The notes beneath the pieces were generated by a model that had not been told where the DNA came from, made no database searches, and was given only the letters and a program-made list of their open reading frames with translations. Below, in pieces: positions 21,529 to 33,300 of a stretch of DNA of 64,000 nt; position 1 is the stretch's first letter; every line of letters starts with the position of its first letter. The stretch is taken from assembly GCA_964019055.1 (NCBI GenBank), contig OZ025208.1, forward strand, positions 10,887,597 to 10,951,596, in the 5' to 3' direction. Source of the stretch: Anthopleura xanthogrammica. Lineage: Eukaryota > Cnidaria > Anthozoa > Actiniaria > Actiniidae. The position numbers and the translations under genes were made by a program.

Positions 21529-23723
21529 AAATATTTTAATTCAGAAACCAGGTAACCAACATTACGCCACATGAGAGCCCAGCCTAAATTGACTTCCCAT
21601 AACAGACAGCCGGTTTACTGGAGGACTCACTCGTTCATGAGGTAAAACATGAGAAAAAGTCAACAAAGAAAAGAAGAAAATAGGAGTCGTAATTGACTAC
21701 GTTTGTGATGCTTCACTTTACAACAGCAAATGGTGCGCATCCGGCAATAAAGAGAGGCAAGAAAGACACAGCCATGAAAAGAAGAAAGCAAGAGGCGTAG
21801 TATTAACTCCCTAACTACATTTGCGGTACTCACCGTAAAAGAGAAAAGGTTATGCATCCGGAAATGATATATATAGGCAGAAAGATACTGCAGTCAAGGA
21901 AAGGAGAAAACAAGATATAAAGCATTAAGAATATATTTATGACTCTAAACATCTGGGGTCCAATTCAAAACAGAATGTGGTGCATTTAGGAAATATACAG
22001 GCAAGAAAGACAAAACGTTCAAGAAAAGGAGCCCTAGAAAGTAAGGAACGCTTTAGCACTCACCACCACTCACCACCACTTATTTAAAATTTGGAAATTT
22101 GCACCTCAAGAGGAAGAATATTTCAGCAGATGGATTCGCAATAGCCCTTTTCACATCATAGACCACATGACATTTCCTATAGTACCATTGCTTTGTTAAA
22201 CGGTTGCACATAAAAAGACATGAACATATAGATGCAATTGAATCAAAGAATCCTATTCTCAAAAGAATGACACGTGGTTTGATATGGGAAAACTCTAGAC
22301 CCAAACCAATAACAGCTAGCCCACTGCGCCGCGAGTTGCCGCCATCTTGAAACTGCAAGCTATCAAGGGAGACGATGAGTCATAAGAAAAGCGGAACAAA
22401 AACAACCAGGTGATCTGACTAGGCGCGCAAAGCATGATTTCCTTATCTGAAAAAAAATCAATCCCATCATCCACAGCATGCGCAATTCACTTGAGTTTCA
22501 TGGCAACCGTCTTGAAAATAAGCTAAATATGAGCGACTTTCTCGCCAATAAATCATTTCTTGTTGAAAACGAGACACTCTAAATAAGAGATAGATTCCTA
22601 TTCTCATCTAGAGAACATATTCTTTGAAGTAGAAACATTTTGAGTTTTAAATCCTCGGCTAAATGACACTTCTCTTTGCATTGTACTTGTATGCTATTTT
22701 GTTTTGTTTTGATTTCCCCCTGTTCATCCATGATTGGGCTCGAAAAGACGCATTGGATTGATTCCTTTTCTGAAAAGTGATTCACAATCTGATTGGCTAA
22801 TCGTTTTTCCTCAGATCACCTGGAAAGTTTTCCTAGCTGTAAAATTTTCGCATAGCAACCTAATACAAAAACATGACACGCTAGTGCAAATACGTTCTCT
22901 TTATTTGGAGCTCAATTCAAGCTTACATATAATGAAAAAATATTGTTTATCAGAGCACCGCTTTTCCATGCAAGGATTGGAGTATCCCACAAAAAAAAGA
23001 AAGAAAAATAGGAAGAAAGGAAAGGGGAAAGGAAGGAAAGAAGGAGAGGAGTTTCACGAAAGAAAGTTTTGAAAAATAATACACAAAAAATAATACACAT
23101 ACATCAATTAAATATGGAAATACATTATATTAACTACTCAGTGTCCATACGAGATGTATAGATAAACAGATGGCTTGCGAAATCAAAAACAAATGAAGCT
23201 CTGCGTACTTAGCAGTTACTCAGGTTTTGTATTTGAATTTATATCTTTAAGACCGACATAAAGAATGATAAAGCCATGTAAATTTTCGATTGCCCTGTCC
23301 TGAAAAGCTCACAGCGTCACCTTTTTTGTCATCACACTTAAAAGTACATACTTTTAAAAGAGTGTTTTCCCATTCTCGAATGTATGGACCGAAAGCTTAG
23401 ATCAACGACTTGAGTATATTCCATTGCTGTAATTAATTATTGCCAGGTCCTAAAATTTGATTAATAAAACCTGTACGCACCAAGTTTTTAAATACAATTT
23501 CAATGATTAATTAATACAAACCTGGATATTGACTGCAAAAGAAATATTGAGATGAGTTTATTTGATCTTTTGTCGGTTGTCAGGAACATATTTGCCAGCT
23601 GAGCTAATCTAGATATCATTATGGCTCGTGCATATTCAAGTGACCGCTATTCTTCTATGAGCAAAAATAACTCAACTGCTTTTATTATTTAACCTTGTAA
23701 TAACAAGAATAGAGAGTGAAGAC
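21529..23723. other. Spacer between GPCR copies 3 and 4, duplicated unit with degenerate repeats
   Basis: Repeat landmarks at about 21731, 21848 and 21977 (periods 117 and 129) mark degenerate copies of the ~120-bp unit. The GACACGTGGT block lies near 22130-22390. A further segment around 22850-23000 resembles 19740-19865. No coding exon is recognised. Confidence 0.55.
21729..22045 (+). repeat. Degenerate ~120-bp tandem repeat, 3' of GPCR copy 3
   Basis: Each unit starts near GGTGCGCATCCGG, followed by AGGCAAGAAAGA-AC, a purine-rich stretch, TAGTATTAA or AGCATTAAGAATA, then the next start. The same unit is found 3' of copies 2 and 4. Confidence 0.7.
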
Positions 23724-24677
23724 ATGCCAAAACCGTGCAGAATTCATGATAAAGAACTTCTTGTTTCCCCTATGGATAGGGTCATTTACATCGGCATTAG
23801 CTCTCTTTGCAGTTTTTTAGCCATCACTGGAAATGGGCTTGTGATATTCCTAGTTTATAAGAAACAGTCACTACGCAATGTTTCCAACTTTTTTCTATGC
23901 TCTCTTGCTGTGGCTGATCTTTGGGCTGGACTTGTACCAATCAATTATAACACGTCGTTGGTATCGCTTGGTATGTTGTTTGAGTGCAATACTCTTAGCA
24001 AACTACATGATTTTCTGGGTGTTCATCTTCTTGTGGTGACAACATTGAACCTGTGTGCTGTAAGCATCGATAGGCTTATTGCTGTAAAATGGCCTTTGCG
24101 TTATCCAAGTATTATGACACCTTCGACCATACGACGGGCCTTGGTAGTGGCATGGTCAATGTCCATAGTCTTTGCTATGCCTACTGCATGCATTTGTACT
24201 AGGTATAGGTTATTATATTGGATTTTTATTTCAACTTCCACGATTCTCATTTCTTTTGTTGTCGTTCTGTACTGCTATAGTGTCATTTTAAAAATTTCTT
24301 CAGCACAACAGCAGCGTATTATTCCAATAATGCATCTACAACCTCCTATTAATAACCGAAATGGCCGACAGATTGGGAATATAAGAAACCGTAAAGCCAT
24401 GACTAGATTCCTTGCAATTATTTCTTTATTAATCTTGGCGTTTCTTCCTAATCTTATCTGTGTAATTCTAATTCTGATTCCTTTCAAGAATTGTCCTTCG
24501 GCTGTGCAGGCTATCGTAAATAACTGGGAGTGGAGTGCGCTTTTCATGAACGTAAGCCCATTTGTGAATCCCTGTATTTATGCATTGAGCAACAATCAAT
24601 TTCGATCTGCCTTTAAGAACATTATCAAGAGGGAAAATGGATCAAATATAGTTCAAATGGTGCAGCAAGGCAATTAG
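23724..24677 (+). CDS. Class A GPCR, orphan, tandem copy 4
   Basis: A single exon of 317 residues. Seven hydrophobic segments carry GNGLVIFLVY, LAVADLWAGLVP, SIDRLIAVKWPLRYPS, LAFLPNLIC and NPCIYALSNNQFR, with the Cys pair at FECNTL and in extracellular loop 2 (ACICTR). The codon aligned with the start of copies 2 and 3 is ATA, so translation must begin 18 bases later at ATG 23724 (MPKPCR), which shortens the N-terminus by six residues. It differs from copy 2 mostly in helices 3-5 and loop 2, where ligand contacts are expected in class A receptors, while helices 1-2 and 6-7 are almost unchanged. The ligand is unknown. Confidence 0.9.
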   Translation: MPKPCRIHDKELLVSPMDRVIYIGISSLCSFLAITGNGLVIFLVYKKQSLRNVSNFFLCSLAVADLWAGLVPINYNTSLVSLGMLFECNTLSKLHDFLGVHLLVVTTLNLCAVSIDRLIAVKWPLRYPSIMTPSTIRRALVVAWSMSIVFAMPTACICTRYRLLYWIFISTSTILISFVVVLYCYSVILKISSAQQQRIIPIMHLQPPINNRNGRQIGNIRNRKAMTRFLAIISLLILAFLPNLICVILILIPFKNCPSAVQAIVNNWEWSALFMNVSPFVNPCIYALSNNQFRSAFKNIIKRENGSNIVQMVQQGN

Positions 24678-25570
24678 TTTTTTTTATTCAATGAATATTT
24701 TATAGTCGAACAGAACATTATATTGGAGTGTACCCAAGTTGGCTTCCCAGAGCAGACAGTTGTTTACTGGACTTAATCGTTTATGAAGTTTTAAGTAAAA
24801 CATTATTTAGTGTATCCGGCATTGATAAAGGCAAGAAAGATTCAACAAAGAAAAGAAAAAAGCAAGAGCCGTAATTGACTAAGTTTTTGATACTTCACCT
24901 TACAAGAGCAAATGATGCGCATCCGGCAATAAAAAGAGGCAAGAAAGATACAGCCATGAAAAAGAGAAGAGGTGTAGTATTAAATCGCTAACTACATTAT
25001 TTTGCAATACTCCAACTTAAAAGAGAAAAGGCTGTGCGTCCGTAAATGATATAGCCAGAAATATACTGCAGTCAAGGAAAGGCGAAAGCAAGAACCGTAG
25101 TATTAATCATAAACTATTATATTTGCGATCCTCCAGTCCAACTTAAAACAGAAAAGGTTGCTTATCCGTGAATGATATAGGCAACAAAAATACTGCAGTC
25201 AAAGAAAGATAAAATCAAGAGACACAGCATTAAGAATATATTCATGGGTCTCCAATTCAAAACCAAATGTGGTGAGCATTTAGAAAATATAAGAGAGAAA
25301 AAACATCCAAGAAATGGAACCTGATAAAGTAAGGAACGTGGTAGCATTAAAAATATTCGTGAAATACCACTTAGGGGTGCAAATAATGTCGGACGGGAGC
25401 GCATGCATGAATGATATATACAAGAAAGACACTACATCAGTTCAAGAAAGGGAGCCTGATATAGCAAGATATACAGCATTAAGAATATTCGTTAGACTCC
25501 TTACACTATTGAGTCCAATTCGAAAAACAGGACGTGGTGCGCTTCCAGGAATAACAAAGGCAAGAAAGAA
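24678..25570 (+). repeat. Degenerate ~120-bp tandem repeat array, 3' of GPCR copy 4
   Basis: Unit landmarks (variants of GGTGCGCATCCGGNAATGAT) occur near 24913, 25030, 25158, 25268, 25373 and 25534. Spacing is about 105-160 bases, so units are diverged and partly deleted. Purine-rich segments (AGGCAAGAAAGA) lie between. Short open frames inside are repeat artefacts. Confidence 0.7.
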
Positions 25571-27379
25571 ATAGGAAGACAAAGAAAAAAGACGAAGAAA
25601 ATATCCACCGCCTGCAAAATAGGACATTTTTCTCACAGGATGCCCATAAAGCAAACATACTATACTATAAATAAGTTGTTTATTTACAACAACAACTAAA
25701 AAAAACAGACAACAAAACAAAGCAAAAATAAAATAAGATAAAACAAAGGAAACAAAAAACAAAAGCGGACAAACGAAAAACCAACATCAACAACAACAAA
25801 ATAAGAAACCATGTTAACAGTTCCCATTGAAGATGCAACTTTCTTAGTTAATGAAAACAGGAACACATCTATCAAAAAATACCAATAATATTTATTCCTT
25901 GTTATATAATTATACATGTATGCAATAATAATCTGTCGCGTTACTTATTACTGACTAACTTATAGCTTCGAATTTAACATTAAAGATAAGACTCGTAGCA
26001 ATAAAAGTATTGTCAGTTTGACTTCCGGTCGCCATCGTTATTTGAAATTCTTAATTATCCCACAAGATTGAAAATACAGCCAATCAGGAAAGATGTCTTA
26101 TATTCAGCTTCGTTCCATGCTTTTTACGTTTCCAATTTTCATCAGTTAATTATTAAACAACAAACATAAACTACTATGGAGGTCAGCTTTATCAAGTAGA
26201 GGCTTTCAGTCGTTTTCTAAATAAAAGTCCGCGCTAAACTGAAATCATTATATACAGGCGCTAAGATTATGAGAAAATCTTACAAATTTACATCATTTTG
26301 CAATTGGTGTTAGAGAATCATGGGTTGTAGGAGCTCTCTCGCTCCAGTGCTCTTCGGTCTACTACCAAAAAGCATTGGACCGACAGAGCCTCTGGAACCT
26401 CTGGAAACTAGTGTAGATAAGGAGTTATTAAAGCAACAAACCCACTACAATACACCAGTTTCGCTTTCGATGCAAACCGCTGTTTTTGAAGAACTAAAAC
26501 TCAATTGCTCAGACTTAGCCTCGTTTATAAGCCAGCTATTCAACGACACCATTAAAAGTCCGTTTAATTATGTCGTTAAATAGCTGGCTTATAAACGAGG
26601 CTAAGCCCGAGCAAATGAGTCTGTGGTCTTCAAAAACAGCGGTTTGCATCGAATGCGAAACTGTTGTACTGGACAAATACATTCACCAACAACCTAAGGG
26701 AATCAACTTGAATCAAGAAGATTTGTTGCGTGCACCAACACTGACTTCAGAAAGAAGATCCGTGGTCACGGGTCAAAACGTTTGGGGGGGGAAATATAAG
26801 TTTTAAGTCAAAGACAAAAAAATTCACAAAAAATTAAAAAATGGAAAGCGTTTCAGTGCGACCTGACCAATATTGAACAATTAGTTTAAAAAATACCAAT
26901 TCACATGTTAGACAGTTTGGCGCCAAATACGACATCATTCGAACCCGTTGTCACTCTTATTGACTCTGGTTGTTCATCAATTATTATGTCAATAGCAAAT
27001 ACATAGCGAATAATATTCTCACTTGGAAAGACAATGAACTTGACGTAAACTTAACGTTCCTCCCAAAGTAATTTTCTTGCCTCTAAAGGGAGTGAAATTA
27101 TGTACCCTCAAGATCTTGTCATCTTCACGTATTTCTGTGTTTGTGTTTGTCTGATGTGGATAATTTGATACAGATCTCGGTTTCTTGGACACATTTGTAG
27201 TTGTGTAGTTTAAAATGATAATTTGGTTCGATTTGGCCATTGCGTTTAATATCTGTGCATCGGTGTTCTGTATCTTGTCTGCGTAGCTAAAAAATAAGAA
27301 GAAGTAAAAAGGTTGGGACTGTAATATTTTGTTATTGTTCTTTTTTTAGGGTATTAAAAACTTTGTTAAAAATTTGCCA
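25571..27379. other. Intergenic region between the GPCR array and the MANSC gene 3' end
   Basis: AT-rich, holding a foldback repeat (listed separately) and no recognisable gene. Two overlapping short open frames at 26320-26806 lie across the two arms of the foldback, so they are not taken as genes. 27000-27379 includes the probable 3' UTR of the minus-strand gene. Confidence 0.5.
26444..26676. repeat. Foldback (inverted repeat) with ~104-bp arms
   Basis: The left arm, about 26444-26547, and the right arm, about 26572-26676, are reverse complements with a few differences, around a 24-base loop. Shared core on the left arm: TCGATGCAAACCGCTGTTTT, then GCCTCGTTTATAAGCCAGCT. The transcript would form a long hairpin. 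Confidence 0.85.
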
Positions 27380-30300
27380 TCAGTAAGTAGACATACGTTT
27401 TGGAAGCATCTCATCATCTTCATCGTCTTCATCCTCAAGCAATCTTCTTTGCTTTCCCATTTTATTTCTGCTAAAAAAGCCACATATATAAAAATAGAAA
27501 AGATGAGATAATAGCAAAAGTAGCATTTATTGAAATAATGAGAGAAAGAATCTTACTTTTTGGTGCATATACAAACACCCCATATGACGCCTCCTATAAC
27601 AGCTGCAAATGCTAATGAACCAACGATTATGTATACGATCATCCAGTCTGGTGAACGTAATAAAAAATATCATTCAGCATAAATACATACCTGCCCTAGC
27701 AATGAGTTTTTAGAACCCGACATACGGTGCAACTGCTGTGCGGAACTTATCAAGCAAAATTGGAGCATTTCAGTCAACTTCTGCAAAAGTTGCGCGCATC
27801 TATTGCAAGCCACGGTGCATTAATGAAATCGGCGAGATCTATTTTCTCGATGCTGCGCATCAAATTTGATAGTCTGAAAAAACCTGCAATGGGGTTGCGG
27901 GAAATGGTGCGATCACCTAAACGAAACGAATAAAAAGTTGCTGCTTGTGGTATTTCTCGAAAAGAGTGCGGGCATCGATGTACGCAACAGTTGCACCCTC
28001 ATCTTCAACAATAACCGCCAAGGATGTGTCCTTTTTACATCAGGGATATAACTTAACTGAATATTTTCGAAAGTATGTAACCAGGGTAAACATTTTATTT
28101 ATACATCATCCGTAAAATATTAAAATTTAATTAAAGAGGGGGGTTTCAGAATCCCTAAGCTTTACCTTAGGAACGCCCCAGTTTCAAGATGTTATTCCTA
28201 AACGATTGGGGCTGATCATCTTTAAATGAACAATTTAGAAAAAATAGTTACCTCTTTCTTTTACTTTGCCCCTGTGTCGATCCATATAAGCAAGCTTTAC
28301 GTTCATGCCTATATCTGCTTCATGGGCATTTGTCTGGCACATTACACCATCATTGCATTGAACTGCAAAGCACTTGCTGTTTTCTAAATATGCAATATCG
28401 CAGGAAGGTCGTACACAGCAGAGGGTGATGCATTTCTTTAAACTTCCTACCTATTAGTAACGCAAAATACCAAGTATTAAAGTTGATCTATACCTAATAC
28501 GATGATAATGATAAATAAAATTGAGGGAAAAGGAGCTTGTTAATGATAATGAATTTAAACTTTGTCTTATTGTTTAGGGACGATCCGATCACACTATGTA
28601 GATAAAGTAAAAAAGAGCATTCCATTTTATGCATCGATATGGCAATTCCCTGTTTTACTAATCTACGTCGATCGAAGGAAAGGTCTTGAAACAATTGTCT
28701 AACAAGCAACTATCAGCTTTGAAAAGGTCTTGGCATACCTGTCCCATTGAGGTGAAATTGCTTCCATGATTTCCATTTCTCAAAGTTATTCCAGTAGAAA
28801 TTCGGTTGCTTCGGCAACGCTCTTTTGTAGTTTGAAGGTTTGTAACGTCATCTGAGACGGAACTCTTTGGGCTGTCTACATCTGCTGCCAAGTCTTGAGA
28901 AATTTAGAAGAAGGATAGATTGTTTTACATTTGAAAATAACATTCAAAGTAATAACACATGTGAATCGTCCATTCTAGTCACCTTTAACAACACCAGTAA
29001 TGTGAAAGGTTGTAGATAATGGGTCAGGGTATCTATAACTTCATAGACAAGTGCAATTATTACTTGAAATTCGGATTCGGGTAACAAAGGGTGCCAACCC
29101 CACCCTGTTAAGAGTTCAGGGCTTTCCTCCTAGGCTCTCAGGTTTTCCACTTGTGTTATGAATGAAAAAAAAATGATTGTCCGGGCCATAAGGAAATGCC
29201 TACACTGTCCTACTCTCCACCCTCAGGATTCTTAAGAGCAAAGTTTCCTCCAATTTTATCATTTGCTCTGAATAATTTAGATTTCCAAACCAGGGAAAGG
29301 AGTACAAAACTTAAATGCAATGTCCCAATGACTTGAAAAAATAAAAATTTCCCTAAGGCGTATGGTTTGACCTCCACTACTTCTAGCCGACCAAAAGGAA
29401 GGGAAAACCTCGGGAAAGCAAAAAATAACGCGTAACTGAGTAAGTGTATTACCTGTGACTTCATCCTCTTCTTCTTTAGGCTTTGTCAGCATTGCCGATA
29501 TCAGAGGTATCTTACTTTTAGGTTTTCCTTTAACATCGACAGGTATACATGCTCCTTTGTTTGTACAAGTCACCGAATAGCACTTGTTATCAACATAATA
29601 GGCCACATCGCAATTTTTAGACTGGCAGCACCTTGCCATACATCTTGCCATATCGGTAGCATCCTGTTGTAGAGTGTAGTTGTTACTGGTAATTTCACCT
29701 CTAAATGTCTTGTCATTAGTGATATTACTGGCTCGACAACGTAAGTTGTTCGGGGCCTTCGGAATAGCTGGGAGATCTGCCATTTCTAAAAAAACAACGA
29801 ACACAATTAAAAACGAAAAATTAGGTTGCGATTCTCCTACATACACTTTGTTTTGTGATTTGTAAGCGAAACCCGCATTATTTTATACATACTGAGATTT
29901 TCTTATCAAATCTCCCTATGTGAAAAACCAGTTCGCGACTTTTTTCAGCCAATCAGAGAGGCGAAATGAATTTCTCACACGTGAAAAAAGCGTTTCGTCC
30001 AATCACAAACCACTGTCGAGGCGAATCGTGTTTTCGCGGTCATCGCGGGTAGCTTTGTCGGGCAGCTTTCACAAAATAATATTTTCGGTGTACGCTAGTT
30101 GTTCGTATTTCAAACTTATCAAGAGCTAGGAGATATTTGTGAGGATGGCTGAACAATCAAGAAGATTTGTGTCTCTAGACAAACCTATAGACAAGTTTAT
30201 AGAAGACCAAAAAAACAAAAATACTCTTTCGAAGACACGAAGAGAAGAGAAGAGATGGTTCGCCGGACAGAGATCCAGTGTTTGTTTACAAAGTTTATTC

Positions 30301-33300
30301 TGAGAAAAGACCTAGCTCGATGAAGGATAGCGATTCACCGTTTTATCTTGGTATTAATTATGCTAAGAACCCTGATAAACCATGGTTCAAGACCAATGCA
30401 ATGGGAGTCAACAAGTTAAATAGTTTAATGAAAACTATGGCAGACAAAGCAGGTTTTGATGAAAAGCGAAGACTCACCAACCATAGCGCACGAAAAACTA
30501 TGATGCAAAAACTGAACGACAACAACGTCCCGCCAACTCATATAATGCAATTATCTGGCCACAGAAACCTTCAAAGCGTCAACAACTACAGTACCATCTC
30601 AAACGAACAACAGAAAAACATGTCTTTGATTCTGAGTGGAAATAATACTACAAGTACGTCTATAGAAAAAAGGCCAGTGTCGAGTTTACAAAGTGCAGTG
30701 CACACCGAGTGCCGTGAATCTTCATTCATGAAAAGTTCTAGTTTGCCTCCAGCAGGTCCTTTCAGTGGAGCAGTTTTTCACGGAGGACAGTTTAATATAA
30801 CAATCAACACCGTTAACAAGTCACCGAATTCCGCAAATCACTCATTTAAATCAACAGAGTCTACACGTAGCTTTAAACGCATCAAACGTGTGTTGGAGTC
30901 GTCAGACGAAGACAGCCCACAGTGACAAACTAAGCCAAAAGAAAAAAAAATCAGCCAAAACTTCATTAGCTTACCGATTTTACTTTGTACTAGTTATGAT
31001 TACTGATATTTTTACATCATAGCTTCTAGTAAAAGCTTAATTTTTCGAAAAGAAATTATTACACGAGTTTTGTAATTGTTTTAGAAAACCAATTAAATGT
31101 GAATAAATTAAAAACAACAAAATCTCAGTATGTATAAAATAAATAAATTACAGCATGAAAAGCGCTTTGTACGGGATTTTCGCACTCGTTGGTTTTGTAT
31201 CAGAAATCTCACTCGTTCGCTGCGCTCACTCGTTCGATTTCAGATACTTCACCAACTCGTGCGAAAATCCCGTACGCGCGCGCTTTTCATGAAGTAATCT
31301 CTATATGTCTCACAATTCTCACTGTGTGGTACAATTTTGTTACTATTTTACAAACGTACTGAACCATAGAAACCCATTTGCGCTCATTCTACTCGTATCT
31401 AGATCTACCCATAATGATCTACCAAACTTATATGAGTTTATACTTAATAATAGTGCAGCGACAAAGACCTCATAAAGATGTAACTTACCCTTAATAGAGT
31501 CTTTTAGTGGCCTGACATAGGATATCCTTGGTCTGAAGTCAGATGGTGGTGCTGATGTATGATCGCAAACGTCCTTGTTCTTGCATGTCACAGTATAGCA
31601 TGTCTTCTCAAGCATGAACGCTAAATTACAGCTATCATCCTTACAGCACAATTTCTTGCAAGCTTTCATGTTCTTAACATCGCCGTGGTCTTTAAATTTT
31701 CCCGCTTTTTTGCCACCTTTTAGCGTGACATCAGTGATGACTTTGGCAGCCATACATTTATTGTCTTCGCTGCTTTGACCACCGCCAAGAATTGCGTCAA
31801 AGGCTCCAGCAGAAGATCCACTGCTGTTTGTTTTTGATTCATCAGAGCCAGACTTGTGGTGTTTTGAAGACCCCATGGGCGTGAGCTGTAACTTGCCATC
31901 TACTATGTTCATTTTCATAGCTTGCCCTGGCTTAGCATCAGTGATAGTAGTTGTAAGATTAACAGTGTCTAGAAGTTCTTCTGGTGTTGTTTGTTTGGTC
32001 TCCGGACTTTCCATGATACCGGTTTTCTTTTCTATGTTTTCATCAGGTTTTTTGAAGGGCAATCCTATGTTAAAAAAAAAACATTTTTATTTATTTTACA
32101 GTATGCAACATGTGTACTTTAAAAAATCCCTTAGACAGAAATCCTACCTTGTCCTGGCTCCATTGGTTCTTGAGGAGACATCATTCCAAGAGCTTGACTC
32201 GGAGATAGTTGATTGGGTAATCCTGGTGATGACGGCATAATTGGGCTACCAGACACGCTTGGCTGTTGTAGAAGGAGTGGATTTTGCATGCTAAGTGGTA
32301 ATTTTTCATGCATTGATGCCGGCACTTGGCTTGGCTGTGGTTTCAGTGTTTGAACAGGAAGACCTGGAGGCAGCTGAGGAAGATTTGGTTGGCCAGGAAG
32401 TGATAGCAGGTTGGAGCCTTGAACTGGTTCGGCCTGTGGCTTGTTTAGACCAGATGCTGGTTCAAGTGGCTGCCCAGGTAAGCCTGGTAGCCCTGGCATT
32501 CCAGAACTCGAAGGATTTCCAGGTATTTTGGGATTGAGAGATGCCTGCTGATCGTTTGCTAGACCAAGAGGAGGCATTCCTGGTAGTTTGGGATTGCTAG
32601 ATGCCTGCTGATCGTTTGCTAGACCAAGAGGAGGCATTCCTGGTAGTTTGGGATTGCTAGATGCCTGCTGATCGTTTGCTAGACCAAGAGGAGGCATTCC
32701 TGGTAGATTTGGATTACCAGGTGCCTGCTGATTGTTTGCTAGACCAAGAGAAGGCATTCCTGGTACACTGGGACTTTCAGGTAAACCAGGTATTGAAGGT
32801 TTTGGTTTCTCAATGGGCTTGCCTGGTGCCATTTTCGAATCTTTCTTTATGGCCGGTACAGCTGGAGGAATTACCGGCTTAGCAGCCAACATAGCCTCGT
32901 CAAAGCTCATAAATTTCGTTGATCCAAATGCTCTCACAAAAGAGATATGAGGAGAAAATTTCGAAGGACGGGCCTTCTGTGTCTTACAAAGCCCTGCATT
33001 CTTGCATTCCACAGAGAAGCAGTTCGCACTAAGCATAAATGCAAGATTGCATTTAGGCATCTCACAGCAAATTCGCTGGCACTGTTGCATATCTTTAACC
33101 TTGCCGTTGTCATGGAAATTGCCAGCTCCCAGTCCCCCAACTAAGGTGACTTCTTCAATGACCTTGGCCTTTGGACAGGCAGGAGCTGGTTTTTTTATAT
33201 CGATTTTCGTGGTCGGTGATTCTAGAATAACATTTTTTTTTATTAGTCGAAGATTTCATAAACTTTTATTATTAGTTATAATATGACTTGGTTATACTCC

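Noticed and set aside
26320..26806. Two overlapping short plus-strand genes
   Set aside because: Each covers one arm of the foldback and the sequences show no domain; they are by-products of the inverted repeat.
32535..32774. CRISPR-like regularly spaced repeats
   Set aside because: The 60-bp units are directly adjacent with no unique spacers and are in-frame coding repeats.
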